Part shown: piece by piece, positions 1-11,932 of the stretch | Layout of the letters: the number at the start of each line of letters is the position of its first letter | Numbering within the stretch: the stretch's first letter is position 1 | DNA from: Paramecium pentaurelia | Lineage: Eukaryota; Ciliophora; Oligohymenophorea; Peniculida; Parameciidae | Assembly: GCA_905183005.1 (NCBI GenBank) | Contig: CAJJDO010000050.1 | Location: 265,851 to 329,850 of the forward strand | DNA length: 64,000 nucleotides | Direction of reading: 5' to 3' | The notes under the pieces: generated by a model | Told to the model about the DNA's origin: nothing | Databases searched by the model: none | What the model saw: the letters and a program-made list of their open reading frames with translations, nothing else | Made by a program: the position numbers and the translations under genes

Positions 1-247
1 CTTCAAATGAAAATACTATAAAAAATATTACATTTATTAATTAATTTCCAATAGGATTTTATGGTAAATTCAAAATTATCATATTTGTCTTATCATTAAA
101 TATTTATTCAAGATAATTATAGTCCAGATGCCATTCATCTTCTTTTGAATATTTAATTTTTCCATTCTCAAATCTTTTTCAATACACTAATCTTACTATT
201 TAATTGACTAGGTCTTAATGGAACTTCATTATGCTTATGATGAAATA
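1..247 (-). CDS. Class I/II aminotransferase fragment (partial, possibly a relic)
   Basis: Read on the minus strand, the stretch translates to a segment with EWHLDYNYLEQIF followed by IILNLPQNPIGN. This is the W-x-LD...LE...N-P-x-NP-x-G signature of the PLP fold in kynurenine aminotransferase / cysteine-conjugate lyase type enzymes. Upstream residues NEVPLRPSQLN also fit the family, but joining them in frame needs an intron I could not place cleanly. Only about 180 bp separate it from the cyclophilin stop, too little for the normal N-terminal half. It is therefore either a 5'-truncated remnant or a gene with an unusual model; the 3' end lies outside the window. The start coordinate is approximate. 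Confidence 0.45.
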
Positions 248-424
248 GATATTACAATATTTATCTAATATATACAAGAAAGTAATAAAACTAGAATTTA
301 TTTTATGTTTATTTATTAAAATGTATTTAAAGTAGCTAGGATAAAACCTGGTAGATAGTATTTGAAATTATTTAAGAATAAAATTATAAGGGAATATTTA
401 TTTTTTTTGGCTTAATCAGATCAC
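248..424. other. Intergenic, AT-rich
   Basis: Short AT-rich stretch between the cyclophilin stop codon and the aminotransferase-like fragment. No gene or structured element recognised; it could hold lost exons of the fragment to its left. Confidence 0.4.
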
Positions 425-1007
425 TCATTTCAATTCACCACAATCATAGATAACAACGTTCTTTTATGGTCTTCCTTATTAGGTTCCACAATATTCAATT
501 GCATTTAATACTTCCAATCCAGATGCCACTTTTCCAAATACAGTATGATTTCCATTCAACCAAGGACATGGAACAGTGGTGATAAAAAATTAAGATCCAT
601 TTGTATTTGGTCCAGCATTAGCCATAGATAATAGTCCTGGTGTACTATGTTTTAATGTGAAATTTTCATCTGGAAATGTTCTTCCATAAATTGATTCTCC
701 ACCAGTGCCATTATGATTTGTAAAATCTCCACCTTAACACATAAAAGATGGAATAATTCTATGGAATGCTGAACCTTTATAATGAAGAGTTTTTCCAGAT
801 ATTTTAGACACTGTATCACCAATGCATAATTTTCTAAAATTTTCTGCAGTTTTAGGTGTGACATCTGCAAATAACTAAATATTTAAATAATTAATTTACT
901 TCAAAGATGATTCTACCACTTGGGGCATTATTAATTGTAATATCAAAGAATACCTTTGGATTTTTAGTTGTGGCAGAAAATGAAAATCTAAATAATTTAG
1001 TAAACAT
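425..1007 (-). CDS. Cyclophilin-type peptidyl-prolyl isomerase
   Basis: Catalyses cis-trans isomerisation of peptidyl-prolyl bonds and assists protein folding. The spliced product is 185 residues, the size of a single-domain cyclophilin plus a short leader. The full fold is visible: VFFDITINNAPSGRI at the start, FHRIIPSFMCQGGDF (catalytic Arg), GPNTNGSQFFITT, and W-L-N-G-x-HTVFGKV near the end. The N-terminus MFTKLFRFSFSATTK is basic and hydroxylated and looks like a mitochondrial presequence, an inference only. One 25-nt intron lies at 875-899. Several glutamines are encoded by TAA, and the stop is TGA. The start is the only ATG that precedes the leader and domain in frame. Confidence 0.92.
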
Positions 1008-1252
1008 TTTATATTATTATTATAAACAATTTAAAATGAGTTTACAAATTTTGATCATTAATAAGTATTTTTTATTTGCATACTAAATTCGCATCAGTAC
1101 ACCTAATATATGTTAATTTCATGGAAAATAAAATCAAAAATATATTTAAGTATTCTTAAAAATAATATACTAGTGATCTTTAACATTCAAATTATTGTTT
1201 GTGATAGCATATTAATTAGAAAATTAAATTAAAATTAAATATATATTTATAT

Positions 1253-2383
1253 ATGGAATCTTGTTAAAATGAAAAACATATAGGAAATCTGCTTTTTGGA
1301 TATTGTTCAAATATGAATTGTAATAATAATTTAAAAACATTTTGTGATAAATGTAGATGTTATCATGATGAACATTTATAGGATTTACATTAATTAGATT
1401 CTTTAGATAATATCAAACTTAAGAATATTGAATATAATAATTAATTACTTAATTTTTTTGAAAATCAAAAACGATTTTGTTTAGAAATTTAAACACCTTT
1501 AATGTTAATAAATTAGAATAACAACTTAAAAATTGATTATTAAAATAAAGAAGTTCTGATTGATCAGATAAAATAAATTGTAACAATATAAAGTATTTTA
1601 AATGCTGTTTTACCAATGTTTCAAAACATAAATAAGTCTTGCACTTAAATAATATAAGAATTTAATAAATTACAATAATTTAATTATAACTTAGATATAC
1701 AAAAACAAGAAATTAAAGAAAAGAAAAATATATTAAAGAAATAGAAAATAGTTAGAAAATAAGATTAAAAATCTAAATTATTGAGTGAAAAACAAAATAT
1801 TACAGAAATAATATAATGGTAAAATCTTTAAATTCATTTTTCATAAAAATTTAAATACAAATGGATTAAAATTTTGAATAATGGATTAATTGCTTAAAAT
1901 GAAGATGATCGAGGTATGGTAATATGTGAACCTATGCTTCCTAAAAAAGGATAATATAGATTTGCATTTGGTATTAATGATAATGCTTATTTAATTTGGA
2001 TTGGAATCTGTCATAAAGAATATTTAATTCAAAACAACTACAAAACAAATTTTGGTATTTAATCTGATAATAAAAATGGGTAATTAATTAACTTAAACTT
2101 TAGGGTTTATTTAATTAATAATTATGGAGTAACTAATTCACATCTAAATCCTGATTTGAATGATCAAACTAATTCTTTCTTTTTTGAACTTGATGATCTA
2201 ATAATTGTATATGTAGATATGGATATTGGAAATATTAAATGGGAAAGCAAAAAATCTAATAATTAATATGTATATCATTTAGCATTAATTATTTAGTCAA
2301 TGTAATTTGATACATCTTAAGATGTTTATCCTTGTGCTGGTATAACTGCATTTTCGCCTATATTTATAGTTTAGGAATTTTGA
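1253..2383 (+). CDS. B-box-like zinc finger, coiled-coil, SPRY-like protein
   Basis: Predicted 369-codon protein built like a TRIM protein without the RING. Residues ~20-50 hold a Cys/His cluster (C-x4-C, then C-x2-C-x3-HDEH) resembling a B-box. Residues ~60-190 are Gln/Lys/Glu-rich and predicted coiled coil. The C-terminal ~170 residues contain GQYRFAFGI and later YVDMDIGNIKWE, a pattern of beta strands like a SPRY domain. A 24-nt intron at 2080-2103 splits the SPRY-like part. Such proteins are abundant in ciliates; ligand and function are unknown. Start chosen as first ATG ahead of the zinc cluster; stop TGA. Confidence 0.7.
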
Positions 2384-3258
2384 AAGGATTCACTTTTGAA
2401 TTATTAATTAATCATCTATTCTATTATTTTTTTAATTAAATTTTATGTAAAATGACATTTATTATTTATAATAATTATATTTGTTTATTAGAATATTGTT
2501 GTTATAAACTAATTTTAATTTCTATAAAGATACAGTCAAAATATTAAATAATAATAATTAGTTATATAATGAGAAACCAACATTGATATGTATTTAATTT
2601 AATAGAAAATGATAGGTAGGTTATATAATAAAAGATTATCAATTATTAAATGAGGTTATAATAGAGTAGAATTAAAATAAGTTATTATTATTTAGACATT
2701 TAATTAATTTATGATATTAGTAAAAAAAATTTAGAGTTTGCAAATCTTAAATACTTGAATATAAAAAAAAGGTTAAAACAATATTTTGAGTCAACAAAAA
2801 GATAGGAAGTAAACTTAAATTAATTAGGGTATTTATAGTTTGTTAATTATCTAAGAATTATTAATTTAATTTATTCTGATATAGGATTGAAGATAATTAA
2901 AATATTAGAGATAATAATATGTTTTCTTAAGATATTGGTAATTGAATAATATTATGTAGAGTATTTGAATTATCTAATAGAATTTCTATAAGATTTAAAA
3001 TGTCAACAAAAAGATTATTGAGTTTTTAAAAAAATTAAAGTAAAATTCAGATGTCACTAAAATTAAGATGTTGACTATAAAAATTACAATTGATTGATTC
3101 ATATAAAAATTGTAAAAATCAAATTTATTGAAATTAGTATTATTCCTATGAATTTGAGACTGTTTTTTGAGTGTTATTAAAATTTTTGAACATTTAGTTG
3201 GTAATGAAAATATATTATTGATTTCAATGAAAAAATAGTGAGTTAATTATTTTATAAA
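2384..3258 (+). other. AT-rich gap with degenerate open frames
   Basis: About 870 bp with no credible gene. One frame from ~2654 stays open for roughly 120 codons to a TGA at ~3017, and the segment following the stop, in another frame, repeats its last motif (IEFLQDLK then IEFLKKLK). The 14-mer gtcaacaaaaagat occurs twice (~2791 and ~2997). This pattern could be a decayed repeat-protein gene, but long open frames arise easily when only TGA stops translation. Confidence 0.3.
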
Positions 3259-4994
3259 ATGAAAGCACCCACACATAGGTGCCTACTATCAAGTTTAATT
3301 GAGAGTAATGAAAAGACTACTCGTTAAGCAAAGACACACGAATCTTTTGAGAGATTGAAGAATTCTTAACCGCAAACTGCAACTCCTAAGACTTAAATGA
3401 CTAACAGGAAAAGCAAATAAATGAGTTTAGTACAAGTTCAACAGCTAATTTAATAACCTCTTTTACGAAAGAATCATACAGCTTTATCTGAAGTACCACA
3501 TACTTGGAATACAAGTCGAAGTATAGAAAAGACAGTGGACTTACTTGCTATGCCTTAACATAAACGAATGAAATGGCTTGAAAAATAGAAATCATTACTT
3601 GCATAACAACAACCAGTGACAGAGCGTGTTTAAACAAGTCGTATAAAACAAATGGCAACTGCTGCTAATTATAACAATTTTCTTAAGAAATTCAATGGTG
3701 AATAAATGATGATATTGGATAAGACTAAAACAGGAGTACCACTTTAAAAAGTATAAAATGAAGCTTAAGAAAATAAAGAGAGGTAGTTCATTTTTAAGCA
3801 GCCATTACGTATAATAAAGGGATTAAGTGAACACATGCTTAGAATGAAGAGTATTACAAGATAACATGAATCATTACGTTCACCTCCTAGGAAACTTTCG
3901 AATCCTCGTTATGAATTGACTAATGCGAATAGAGTTCGCTTTTCTAAATATTATTAAGATGATAGTTTAAAAGTGTTGAAATCTCAGAAACGAGATCCAA
4001 ATCTAATTTTTAAGGAATTGCATATAGAGGATATCCAATATACTGATTTAGACAGAGCATAGAATCATCCTATAAATATTGCTTTATTTAATATGTTAAA
4101 AGATGAGGAAATTATTCTAAGTATTTTATTTGTTAAATTCAGAGTAATAGTAACTTGAAGAAGCAGAAAAATATACTGCTTAAGAACTAATAAAATAGAG
4201 ATAAGAGATTGAAAGATTTGATGAACTCACTAGATAAGAGTATCATCGAAAATGTTATGTTGATTTTAAATCTAAAGCTATTAATCCAAAATATCAACAT
4301 AACTAATTACATTTAAATTAATCTTTATTAGAAATATTTCCAAAGAATTAAGATGGAAATTCAGAATAATTTAAAAAATTAAGAAGACATAAAATATTAA
4401 AGATGATAAAGATGTTTTTGTTTAGATTACATGAATTAAATCTTAATCTTGAAGATCTTATTAAACATAGAATCTATCCATTAGGAGCATATGCTAATGA
4501 AAGAGCTAAATTATTTTTTGATTTAGTAAAATCTAATAAGCTTGAATTAACTCATAGAGAATTATAAGAGAACAGATATTTAGTTTATGAATTTGATTCA
4601 TCCAAATTAACTCCTCTTCATCATGCTGTTATTCGTAATCATGTAGAAATGATAGAATTGCTTATGGAATACCATGCTGATGTAAATCGTCGTGATATTG
4701 TACTTATTATTCTATTATCTAGCTTGGAAGAACTCCACTCTTCTTTGGAATTCGTTCAGGTTACAATGATTGTGTATAATAACTCTTATATCATTAAGCT
4801 ATTCCTTGGTCTAACAAAAAGAATCAATATGATCTTTATTTAGATATGCTCAATGATAAAGTTAGAGATTAATATCGTAAAGCAAAAAATGTAATTTATT
4901 TTAATAATCTAAGTACCATTTATAAATGCAAATGATGCCTTATACAAAAAGAGCTGCTTTTTGGATGGAACGAAGATATTATTTTACTTAATGA
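3259..4994 (+). CDS. Ankyrin-repeat protein
   Basis: Spliced length 556 codons. The first ~260 residues are basic, low in hydrophobics and look disordered (many Lys/Arg/Gln/Thr). The C-terminal third has ankyrin-type repeats: KLTPLHHAVIRNHVEMIELL and then DILGRTPLFFGIRSGYNDCV, both with the TPLH/TPLF turn. Introns: 4121-4142 (22 nt), 4700-4722 (23 nt) and probably 4891-4913 (23 nt, AAG acceptor). The second intron lies between the repeats; without it the LGRTPL motif falls out of frame. Probably a binding scaffold; partner unknown. The last exon boundary is less certain than the rest. The gene is convergent with the ORP gene, 122 bp away. Confidence 0.75.
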
Positions 4995-5116
4995 ATAATA
5001 TAAATTTATAAAATTTATACATTTTAATATTTATAAAATTATTTAAATAAAAACAATTAAATATTTCTATCAAAAATAGATTCTATTTAAATTATATTAA
5101 GAAACTAATAATACAA

Positions 5117-8056
5117 TCAATACTTATTCTTTTATCTTATCTTCTTATCATGTCTTTACTAAATTTCCATTTTCTCTTTCCTATCTTATGCTAAATTCAA
5201 ATCCCCTGTCTTTATTGCAATTATGTCTTCTCTATAATTACTATCAGATGCTAAAGGATAATCTTCATATTTTAATTTATAAGGAAAATGCTTGAACCAA
5301 TTCAACACTTCAACTCCATCAATTATCATTCCAGTTGTCCATCTACCACTTATTCTACAAAGTCTATCTTATTAAGATAATGTTTTGATTCCTTGATATT
5401 TACGATATGTTTCTTAATGGAATTTATTAACTTCTTTAACTGATCCCTTTATAATGTATCCTTCCATATAATCTTAAGGTATAACTTTTTTACTAAACAT
5501 TCCTGGAAAAGCAGTAACTACAATATCACAGAAAAGCTTATTCTCCAAATCAACCATCCATCCAACACCATTATAATAAAATTATCTATGTCCTATGGTC
5601 ATCCCTTAAATAACTCCTGGCATTACATTGAATATAATTGTAGTTTTATTTGTAAATGTAACTTACAAATATCCATAATTTTATCCTGTAATTGAATTTG
5701 CACTAAAATTTGCTTAAGATTCCAAATGACCAGTTAATTTAAAATTTCTTCCAAGAATATACAAACCTAATACTGGTGGATGATGAGAAATCTATTCACA
5801 ATACAATAGATTTCCATTCATGATTCCTTAAAAGGTTTCTCCTAATATAGGATTGAATGGTTTCTCCATATTTAAAAACATTATATTATAAGCAAGAGAA
5901 AATTATGCCACCAATTTCATTTATTCAAGTGGATCTTATAATTCACCTGCCTTCTCTAATAACCAAATATAGCCTAAACTATAACAAGCTCTTTCAAGAT
6001 TAGATCTTTTTTCAAAAATGTTAACTGGCAATGAGATACTAATTAAAGATTTACCCATAAGTAAATTAGATCCTAATTTCCTTAACATAAATGTTATAAC
6101 TTCTTTTTAAATTTCAAGTTTCTTTTTATTTATAAATCTCAAACCACCTTTTTCTAAGATCTCCCAATCACTTTATAATATGATATTTTTATTTTCTGCA
6201 GTCTCTTTATAATAAATATTATCTGGTTCTAATGGTGACAATTGATAATAATGTATTGCTGACCAAAATATTATTCCAGTATTCTTAGTTACTAATTCTA
6301 ATAATTACAAATAATCATTTTTATTAATCAACTCTGGTTCCTCTTCTAATACTATTTAAGACTAAAATTAGTTGCAATCCACATCAGATAAAGATGAATT
6401 CATCTAGACTTCATTTACTCTTTAAGGTTAATATTATTCTATTATCTCAATATTAAGAAGTTCTTTTGTAGCATCTTCAACTATCTATGGAGTTGGAATC
6501 TTAAAATACTTTTAAATTAAATAATATTCTAAATTCTATAATTCTTAGACATAATGTAATGACAATTAAGCATCATTTGCATATCCTCCATTTTTAGTTT
6601 CTGTTTCCAAAATTATCATAACTTAATCTTATTATGGAATAACAGCTATAATACTCAATTAAATATATCCCTCAAATTGATAGCCATTCTATTAATTATT
6701 TTGATAAGATAAACTCTTATCAATAATAAAAAAGTTATCTTTATCTTTGAAAACATACCTTAAATATATGTATAAGAACGTTTTAAATAAAGTAGACCGT
6801 ATTTTTTACGTAATTCAGAAATTATCATAGAATTATTTTTTAACATTATATCTAAAACATTTGTCTAATCAATCTATGTATTCCAATTCTTCATTACATC
6901 TGGACAAACCAATGCTGATACTATCGGAATGATGTTATCACTATTTATATTCAAAATAGCTTTTATTTTTTCTTTTTATGTTTTATGTTGCAATATTCTA
7001 GTATTATTAGATGAATCAATACCTCAATTTATTTTTAAACCTTATCAATTAATATTCTGAATCATCCATTAATCTATCCATATAGAATAACTCTTTTTAA
7101 TTTATTATATTCTATAGAAGAGTTGGAACCTTTTTTTCAAGTTAAATCACATTTTATTTATTTTCTTTATCATTTTATATAGATATAACAGAAAATTTTA
7201 ATCCTTTTTTATTAATTATTATTATTAATCATTTTATTTTTGTGTATTATCCATATATTTTGTTTACACTTAAGATTAGGTTTTGTGATGAGTTTTTGCT
7301 GTTTCATCAATTATGTTCTAAGGCATAGATTAGATTATTTCTGAATGCTTTTAAGGATAAATATTAAGTGATTGATTTAAATCTTCAGATTATCGTAAAA
7401 ATTATTTTTATTATCTTCATTTAATAATATTATAATCATACTTTATTTTTTTTAATTAATCATCATCTATAAAAGCACAACATTACCTTAAATAATCAAA
7501 CCATCTCTCTGCTTATTATAAATCTTCACTTCCAAATAAGAATTTTTCTTTTCCTCAAATTTAGAAACAAAACTTATTTTTCATTGATTCACACCTTAAT
7601 AAATATAAAAATAAAGTACACCATTTTAAAGATAAATCTAACAGTTTTAATTATTTCTATTTCTTCTTTGGATCATTCCTAGATATCAGAAGTTTATGAT
7701 CCATCATATTTAATTTTTAAATTTTATCATTCCAAAACCATCCAGACTTTTTTTTCATTTCAAGACGTCCCTATACTTCATCTTCAAAATATATAAACGA
7801 GTTCACAATATCAATATACATGCGAATTTTCACAGGAATAGGTGGATTTATTAATTATTATATCTCTTCTTCTAACAATAACTTCGCTTTCCCTTACTTA
7901 TGATTATCAATTGACGATTGGAGAACTTGCAATTTTTATTGCACCTTCCCTGGTACTCTATCAGGATAGTCTAATTTAGTCATTAACGCTACTTTAGATA
8001 AATCTCTGCAGCTTTTTAACACAATCAATATATTATTTTTGAACCTTTTCTTCCAT
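5117..8056 (-). pseudogene. Oxysterol-binding-protein-related (PH - START-like - ORD), reading frame broken
   Basis: Read leftward from 8056 the order is: a short N-terminus; a PH domain (GWFWNDKI ... GKEKFLFGSEDL...AERWFDYL); a low-complexity linker; a START-like segment (FLYIYLRYVFKDKDNFF); and a complete ORD lipid-transfer domain with KPFNPILGETFQG and the diagnostic EQISHHPPVLGLYILG. Family members move sterols or phosphoinositides between membranes. Introns at 7971-7992, 7415-7441 and 6998-7022 restore most of the frame. Three lesions remain: an in-frame TGA inside the PH domain (7555-7557) and two places where the frame slips by one base within a run of six T (7205-7210 and 6802-6807), each as if one base were missing. 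About 560 codons from 6800 to the stop at 5117 are intact. Either a decaying duplicate, or sequence error in homopolymers plus one substitution. Confidence 0.6.
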
Positions 8057-8844
8057 TATATAATTTAGAATAAAATAAAAAATAGTAGGGAATTCTATAA
8101 ATTTACATGGTTTACTGTTCTTTACTAAAACTAAAAGAAATTTTTATCTTTTTAACAAAATACAAAATATTTGTCAAAAATGAAAACTAATTTATGAATT
8201 ATTTTTGTTAATAATCATTCCATCATAATATTAATAATTATCCATTTTTAATTTATAAATTTTAATGCTAAAATAAAAATTAATTAATAAGTATAGTGGT
8301 TTGTTCTATATTTTGATATGAAACTGATTTTCATTTCCATTTGATATTAATATCCAAGCATTTTAATCAATATTCCCGATTCTAAAATACTTTCAATAAT
8401 CAAATGATAAATGAGTGACGTTCTATAATTTTTAATATTAATAATGAACTATAATTATGAATTTTTAATAATCAAGTATTAAACTATAAATAAATTGGAT
8501 ATGGAATTTTAATTATAATTATTGATTGGGTTTGCTAGAGAGAATGGTAAGACTTAAAGAATTAAATAAAAGATATATAAAATTTCACTTTAAATTATAA
8601 TCCTATTTGGGACTTAAGGAGATGTAAAATTGAAAATTTGAATTTTTGTTGCCTAATAAAAATATCAATGTTTTGATCGAAAACAACTTTAAGACCTAAA
8701 GCACAACCTATTTTACCAATAATAAATTATATATATATATATATATCTATAAAAGTCATCCATATTTTTTGAGTCTAAATAATAAACAAATCTTCTATAA
8801 GCTATTTTAAATAGAAAAGACAACATTTAATACACATATATTTA
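8057..8844. other. AT-rich intergenic region
   Basis: About 790 bp between the divergent-looking 5' end of the ORP gene and the stop of the small gene at 8845. It contains an (AT)n microsatellite near 8727-8747. No coding frame with recognisable content was found on either strand. Confidence 0.5.
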
Positions 8845-9162
8845 TCAAATTTCTGGCTTCCTTAATGGTGCTTTCCTTAGGACATGCGAATTTCTTTTTG
8901 ATTTAATAAGTTTTTTTGGGGAAATGGATTTAATATGTTGAATATAATTGCCAATTTCTTTCACAGCACCTTAATTTTAGTTAATATTAGTTTTAAAAGT
9001 TGGTGTAGTGATTTCTGATTATTTGTTTAGTTGTTCAGCCATGTGCTCCATTTTAACTGAAAAATTGATCTTCTCTAACTCAAATAAATCAAAATCAAAT
9101 GTTCTAGATTTCAAAGTTGTGACTGGTTAGTAGTTTAAATGGCACATTCTTGGCTTCATCAT
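8845..9162 (-). CDS. Small uncharacterised protein (105 aa)
   Basis: Intronless frame of 106 codons with ATG ATG start at 9162/9159 and TGA stop. The product begins MMKPRMCHLNYQPVTTL, has a mildly amphipathic middle (LFELEKINFSVKMEHMAEQL), and ends very basic (ISPKKLIKSKRNSHVLRKAP). G+C is higher than in the flanks, which supports coding. Not recognised as a known family. It has no membrane segment or signal peptide. Could be a small basic regulatory or structural protein. Confidence 0.5.
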
Positions 9163-9676
9163 TAGATTAAAATTTAGATGAATATGAAAATGATTAAATA
9201 TGCTTTGATTAATTGAGTTAAGTATTAAAAAGATAATAATTTAGAATAAGAAAAAAAATTATTCGTAATCCATTTGATACTTATTTTATTACCTAATATT
9301 AATAGTGTATTATTTAATTAATTAAGAATTATACAATTTTGATAATTAAAATTTTAAAGCTCACAATTATGAATATTATTAAATTTAAGGAGCACTATAA
9401 GTAAATAAGTGCTACATTCATTAAGTACTTTCCACTATTTTTAATTTAAATATAAATTGCTATTAAAACTACTAAAAAGTCATTATCTTTGTTAATGGAG
9501 ATACTTCTACGTTACTTTATTATTTTATTTAATGAGCTTGAAAAACAAAGAAGAAAGATAATTTTTGCTATTTTAAGTAAAGTGAATTTAAGTTTTACCA
9601 TATTGTTTTAAATATCTAAATATGGGCGTTTATGATCTAATGATATAAATATATAATATTATTTATTGTAATGATA
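9163..9676. other. AT-rich intergenic region
   Basis: About 510 bp separating two minus-strand genes. No conserved coding signal seen; presumably the 3' UTR of the kinase and promoter of the small gene at 8845. Confidence 0.45.
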
Positions 9677-10790
9677 TCAATTTTTCTTAACTTAGGCCAT
9701 TTTACCCCATCCTCTAGCAATTGTAAGAACATTGGCAATTCTCTATTATGTTGAAAGGAAGATTTACTTTTATTTTTTTGGATGCTCTATAATCTTTTAA
9801 TTTTGCTTATAGATTGACAATAGATTTATGTGTGTTATTGACAAGCCAAGGATGTTTGAGAATTTTCTCAGTTGTGAGTCTTTTTGCTGGATCAATAGTT
9901 AATAAACCTTTAATCAAATCCTTTGCTAGAAATAGGATATTGAGATTTAACCTTCATTGCTAATTTAATCCCAATATGGAGAAGGAAAAACAAAGTTACC
10001 AGTTTTAATCATTTAAAAGAGCTTATCATTATCTTCGTCATAGAAAGGAGGGAATCCACATAACCTTAAATAAATGTTATTTATACATAATATAGAGAAT
10101 AACACCAACAGACCAAAAATCAATGGCTTCAGTATATCCTTTGCCATTAATAATTTCAGGAGCCACATAACCTGGAGTACCACATTGCGTCATCATTACT
10201 TCTTCAGAACCAACAAAACGAGCAAGTCCAAAATCACTTACTTTTAATAAGGCTCCTGGTTCCATAGTTGAGTAAAGTAGATTTTCTGGTTTGAGATCTC
10301 GATGTACAATTCCCATCTTATGACAATATGCAAGTGCATCAATAATTGGTCTAAGTGTAGCTGCTGCTTCCTTTTCACTAAAATGATCTTTCTCGACTAT
10401 TCTTTCAAATAGCTTAATATAATGATTGATTATTGAATACTTCTCCACCAGTCATTAATTCTAAGACCATATAAAAATATGTGTCATCTTCATAAATTTC
10501 ATATAATTTCACAACATTAGGATGATCGATCTAAATAATTATTTATAATACTTAAGTAAGAATTTCCACTTCTGTTTACAAAGCTAATAAGTCTTCGTTA
10601 GATAAATTTTCCCTTCAATCAATATGGATCAAATACTTATTAATTATTTTTACAGCAAAATGTTCACCTGAACTCTTTTTAACTGCTCTTTTCACAACTC
10701 CAAAGGCTCCCCTTAACTTATATTAATTTAATACTCTCCTAAAGTTTTCTCCAAAGTGTACACTTTGTTAATATCTTCGTTTTATTACAT
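9677..10790 (-). CDS. CaMK-type serine/threonine protein kinase
   Basis: Spliced product of 314 residues, essentially one kinase domain with a short tail. All catalytic motifs are present: glycine loop GEGAFGVVKRA, the ATP Lys in HFAVKIINK, VHRDLKPENLL, SDFGLAR, the activation segment with GTPGYVAPEI, and DFWSVGVILYIM. The tail after the C-lobe ends ARGWGKMAQVKKN; no EF-hands follow, so it is not a full CDPK. Seven introns of 21-28 nt are needed, four of them ending AAG rather than TAG. Likely calcium/calmodulin-pathway or CaMK-like kinase; substrate unknown. The start at 10790 gives MQQNEDINKVYTLEK directly ahead of the domain. Confidence 0.87.
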
Positions 10791-11932
10791 TAATTATATT
10801 ATTTATAAGTCAAATTGTATATGGTAAGTTCCTGCTTTCAAATATATTAATTTTCTTTAACATTATATATTTCTTAAATTATAGAAGCTATTTAGAATTC
10901 ATATATATTATTAGATTCTAATTGAAAATTTAAATCTTATGATTTTAGAATTTCTTAAACTATTTTGAAATTAATATACTGTTAAATTAACAAGGGATTA
11001 TAATAAATTTATATTCAAAACAGTTAAGGTAATATAAAAATTAGAGATGATATAAATATTTGTAAATTAAAAAAGGTAAATGATAAAACAAAAGAAAATT
11101 CTTATAAAGAATTTAATTAAAATAATTAGATAAAAATAAAGATAATAAATATAGAAGTTAGTGAAGCATTAATAAGTAAAGTTGATGTATACAGCGACTT
11201 ATTTTTATAAGAATTTTAGTTGAAAAACTATAAAGCATAACTAAATTACATCTTTCTCCATAAAAAGAGATTATTTTGGAAAATCAACATATTCTTAAAG
11301 TCATTGATCAGTATGCTGGGTTAATTATTCTAAAATTAATTTATTTAAGAACATTTAGTTATTAGTTTATTGTGCATAAATATTACTAAATGAAAAGAAT
11401 AATATATAAAGTTTGTAAAATTGTAAGATTTTATAATGAGTTGCCTAAATTATTAGAATTTATGTCATATTGAAAATATTGATCATCAATCCTCATATTT
11501 TGAATGATTCACACATTTATCAAACCTATATATACAAACCTATATATACAGATTTATTCAAATTTTTGATTTACTAAAAAGGATAATTTAACCCGCTTGC
11601 TTAAAAATCAGAATGAATTAGAAGGTATCACTAAAATTAAATCAACTTTGTTATAAGATATAAATACTCTACTGAGATCTATAATCATAAATATGTTTAA
11701 ATTATTTTACTATTAATAAATCCAGACATTTTCATGATCTAAGACTCCAAAAATAGGATTATAAAAAACTAAAAAATCAAAATGATTTTTGAGTTTTAAG
11801 TGAAATCTAAATTATGAATTAGAAGAAGTGTGGATTGATTATTTTATCTATATTATATATCGCCTTTTGATAATATCAAAAGAAAAAAATAATAATTACT
11901 AACAAAATATTGTGAATAAATTTGCTAATTAA
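10791..11932. other. Long intergenic region with possible gene relic
   Basis: About 1.1 kb. Two overlapping plus-strand frames between ~11070 and ~11460 look mildly coding (one reads SPQKEIILENQHILKVIDQY) but are not joined by any acceptable intron and end in TGA. A 13-bp direct repeat of cctatatatacaa type is at ~11526-11550. I see no confident gene; it may be a decayed copy. Confidence 0.3.

Noticed and set aside
6900..7300. Several further in-frame TGA codons in the ORP gene
   Set aside because: Removing 25-nt and 27-nt introns puts the TGAs out of frame, so only the TGA at 7555-7557 and two frame slips remain as real lesions.
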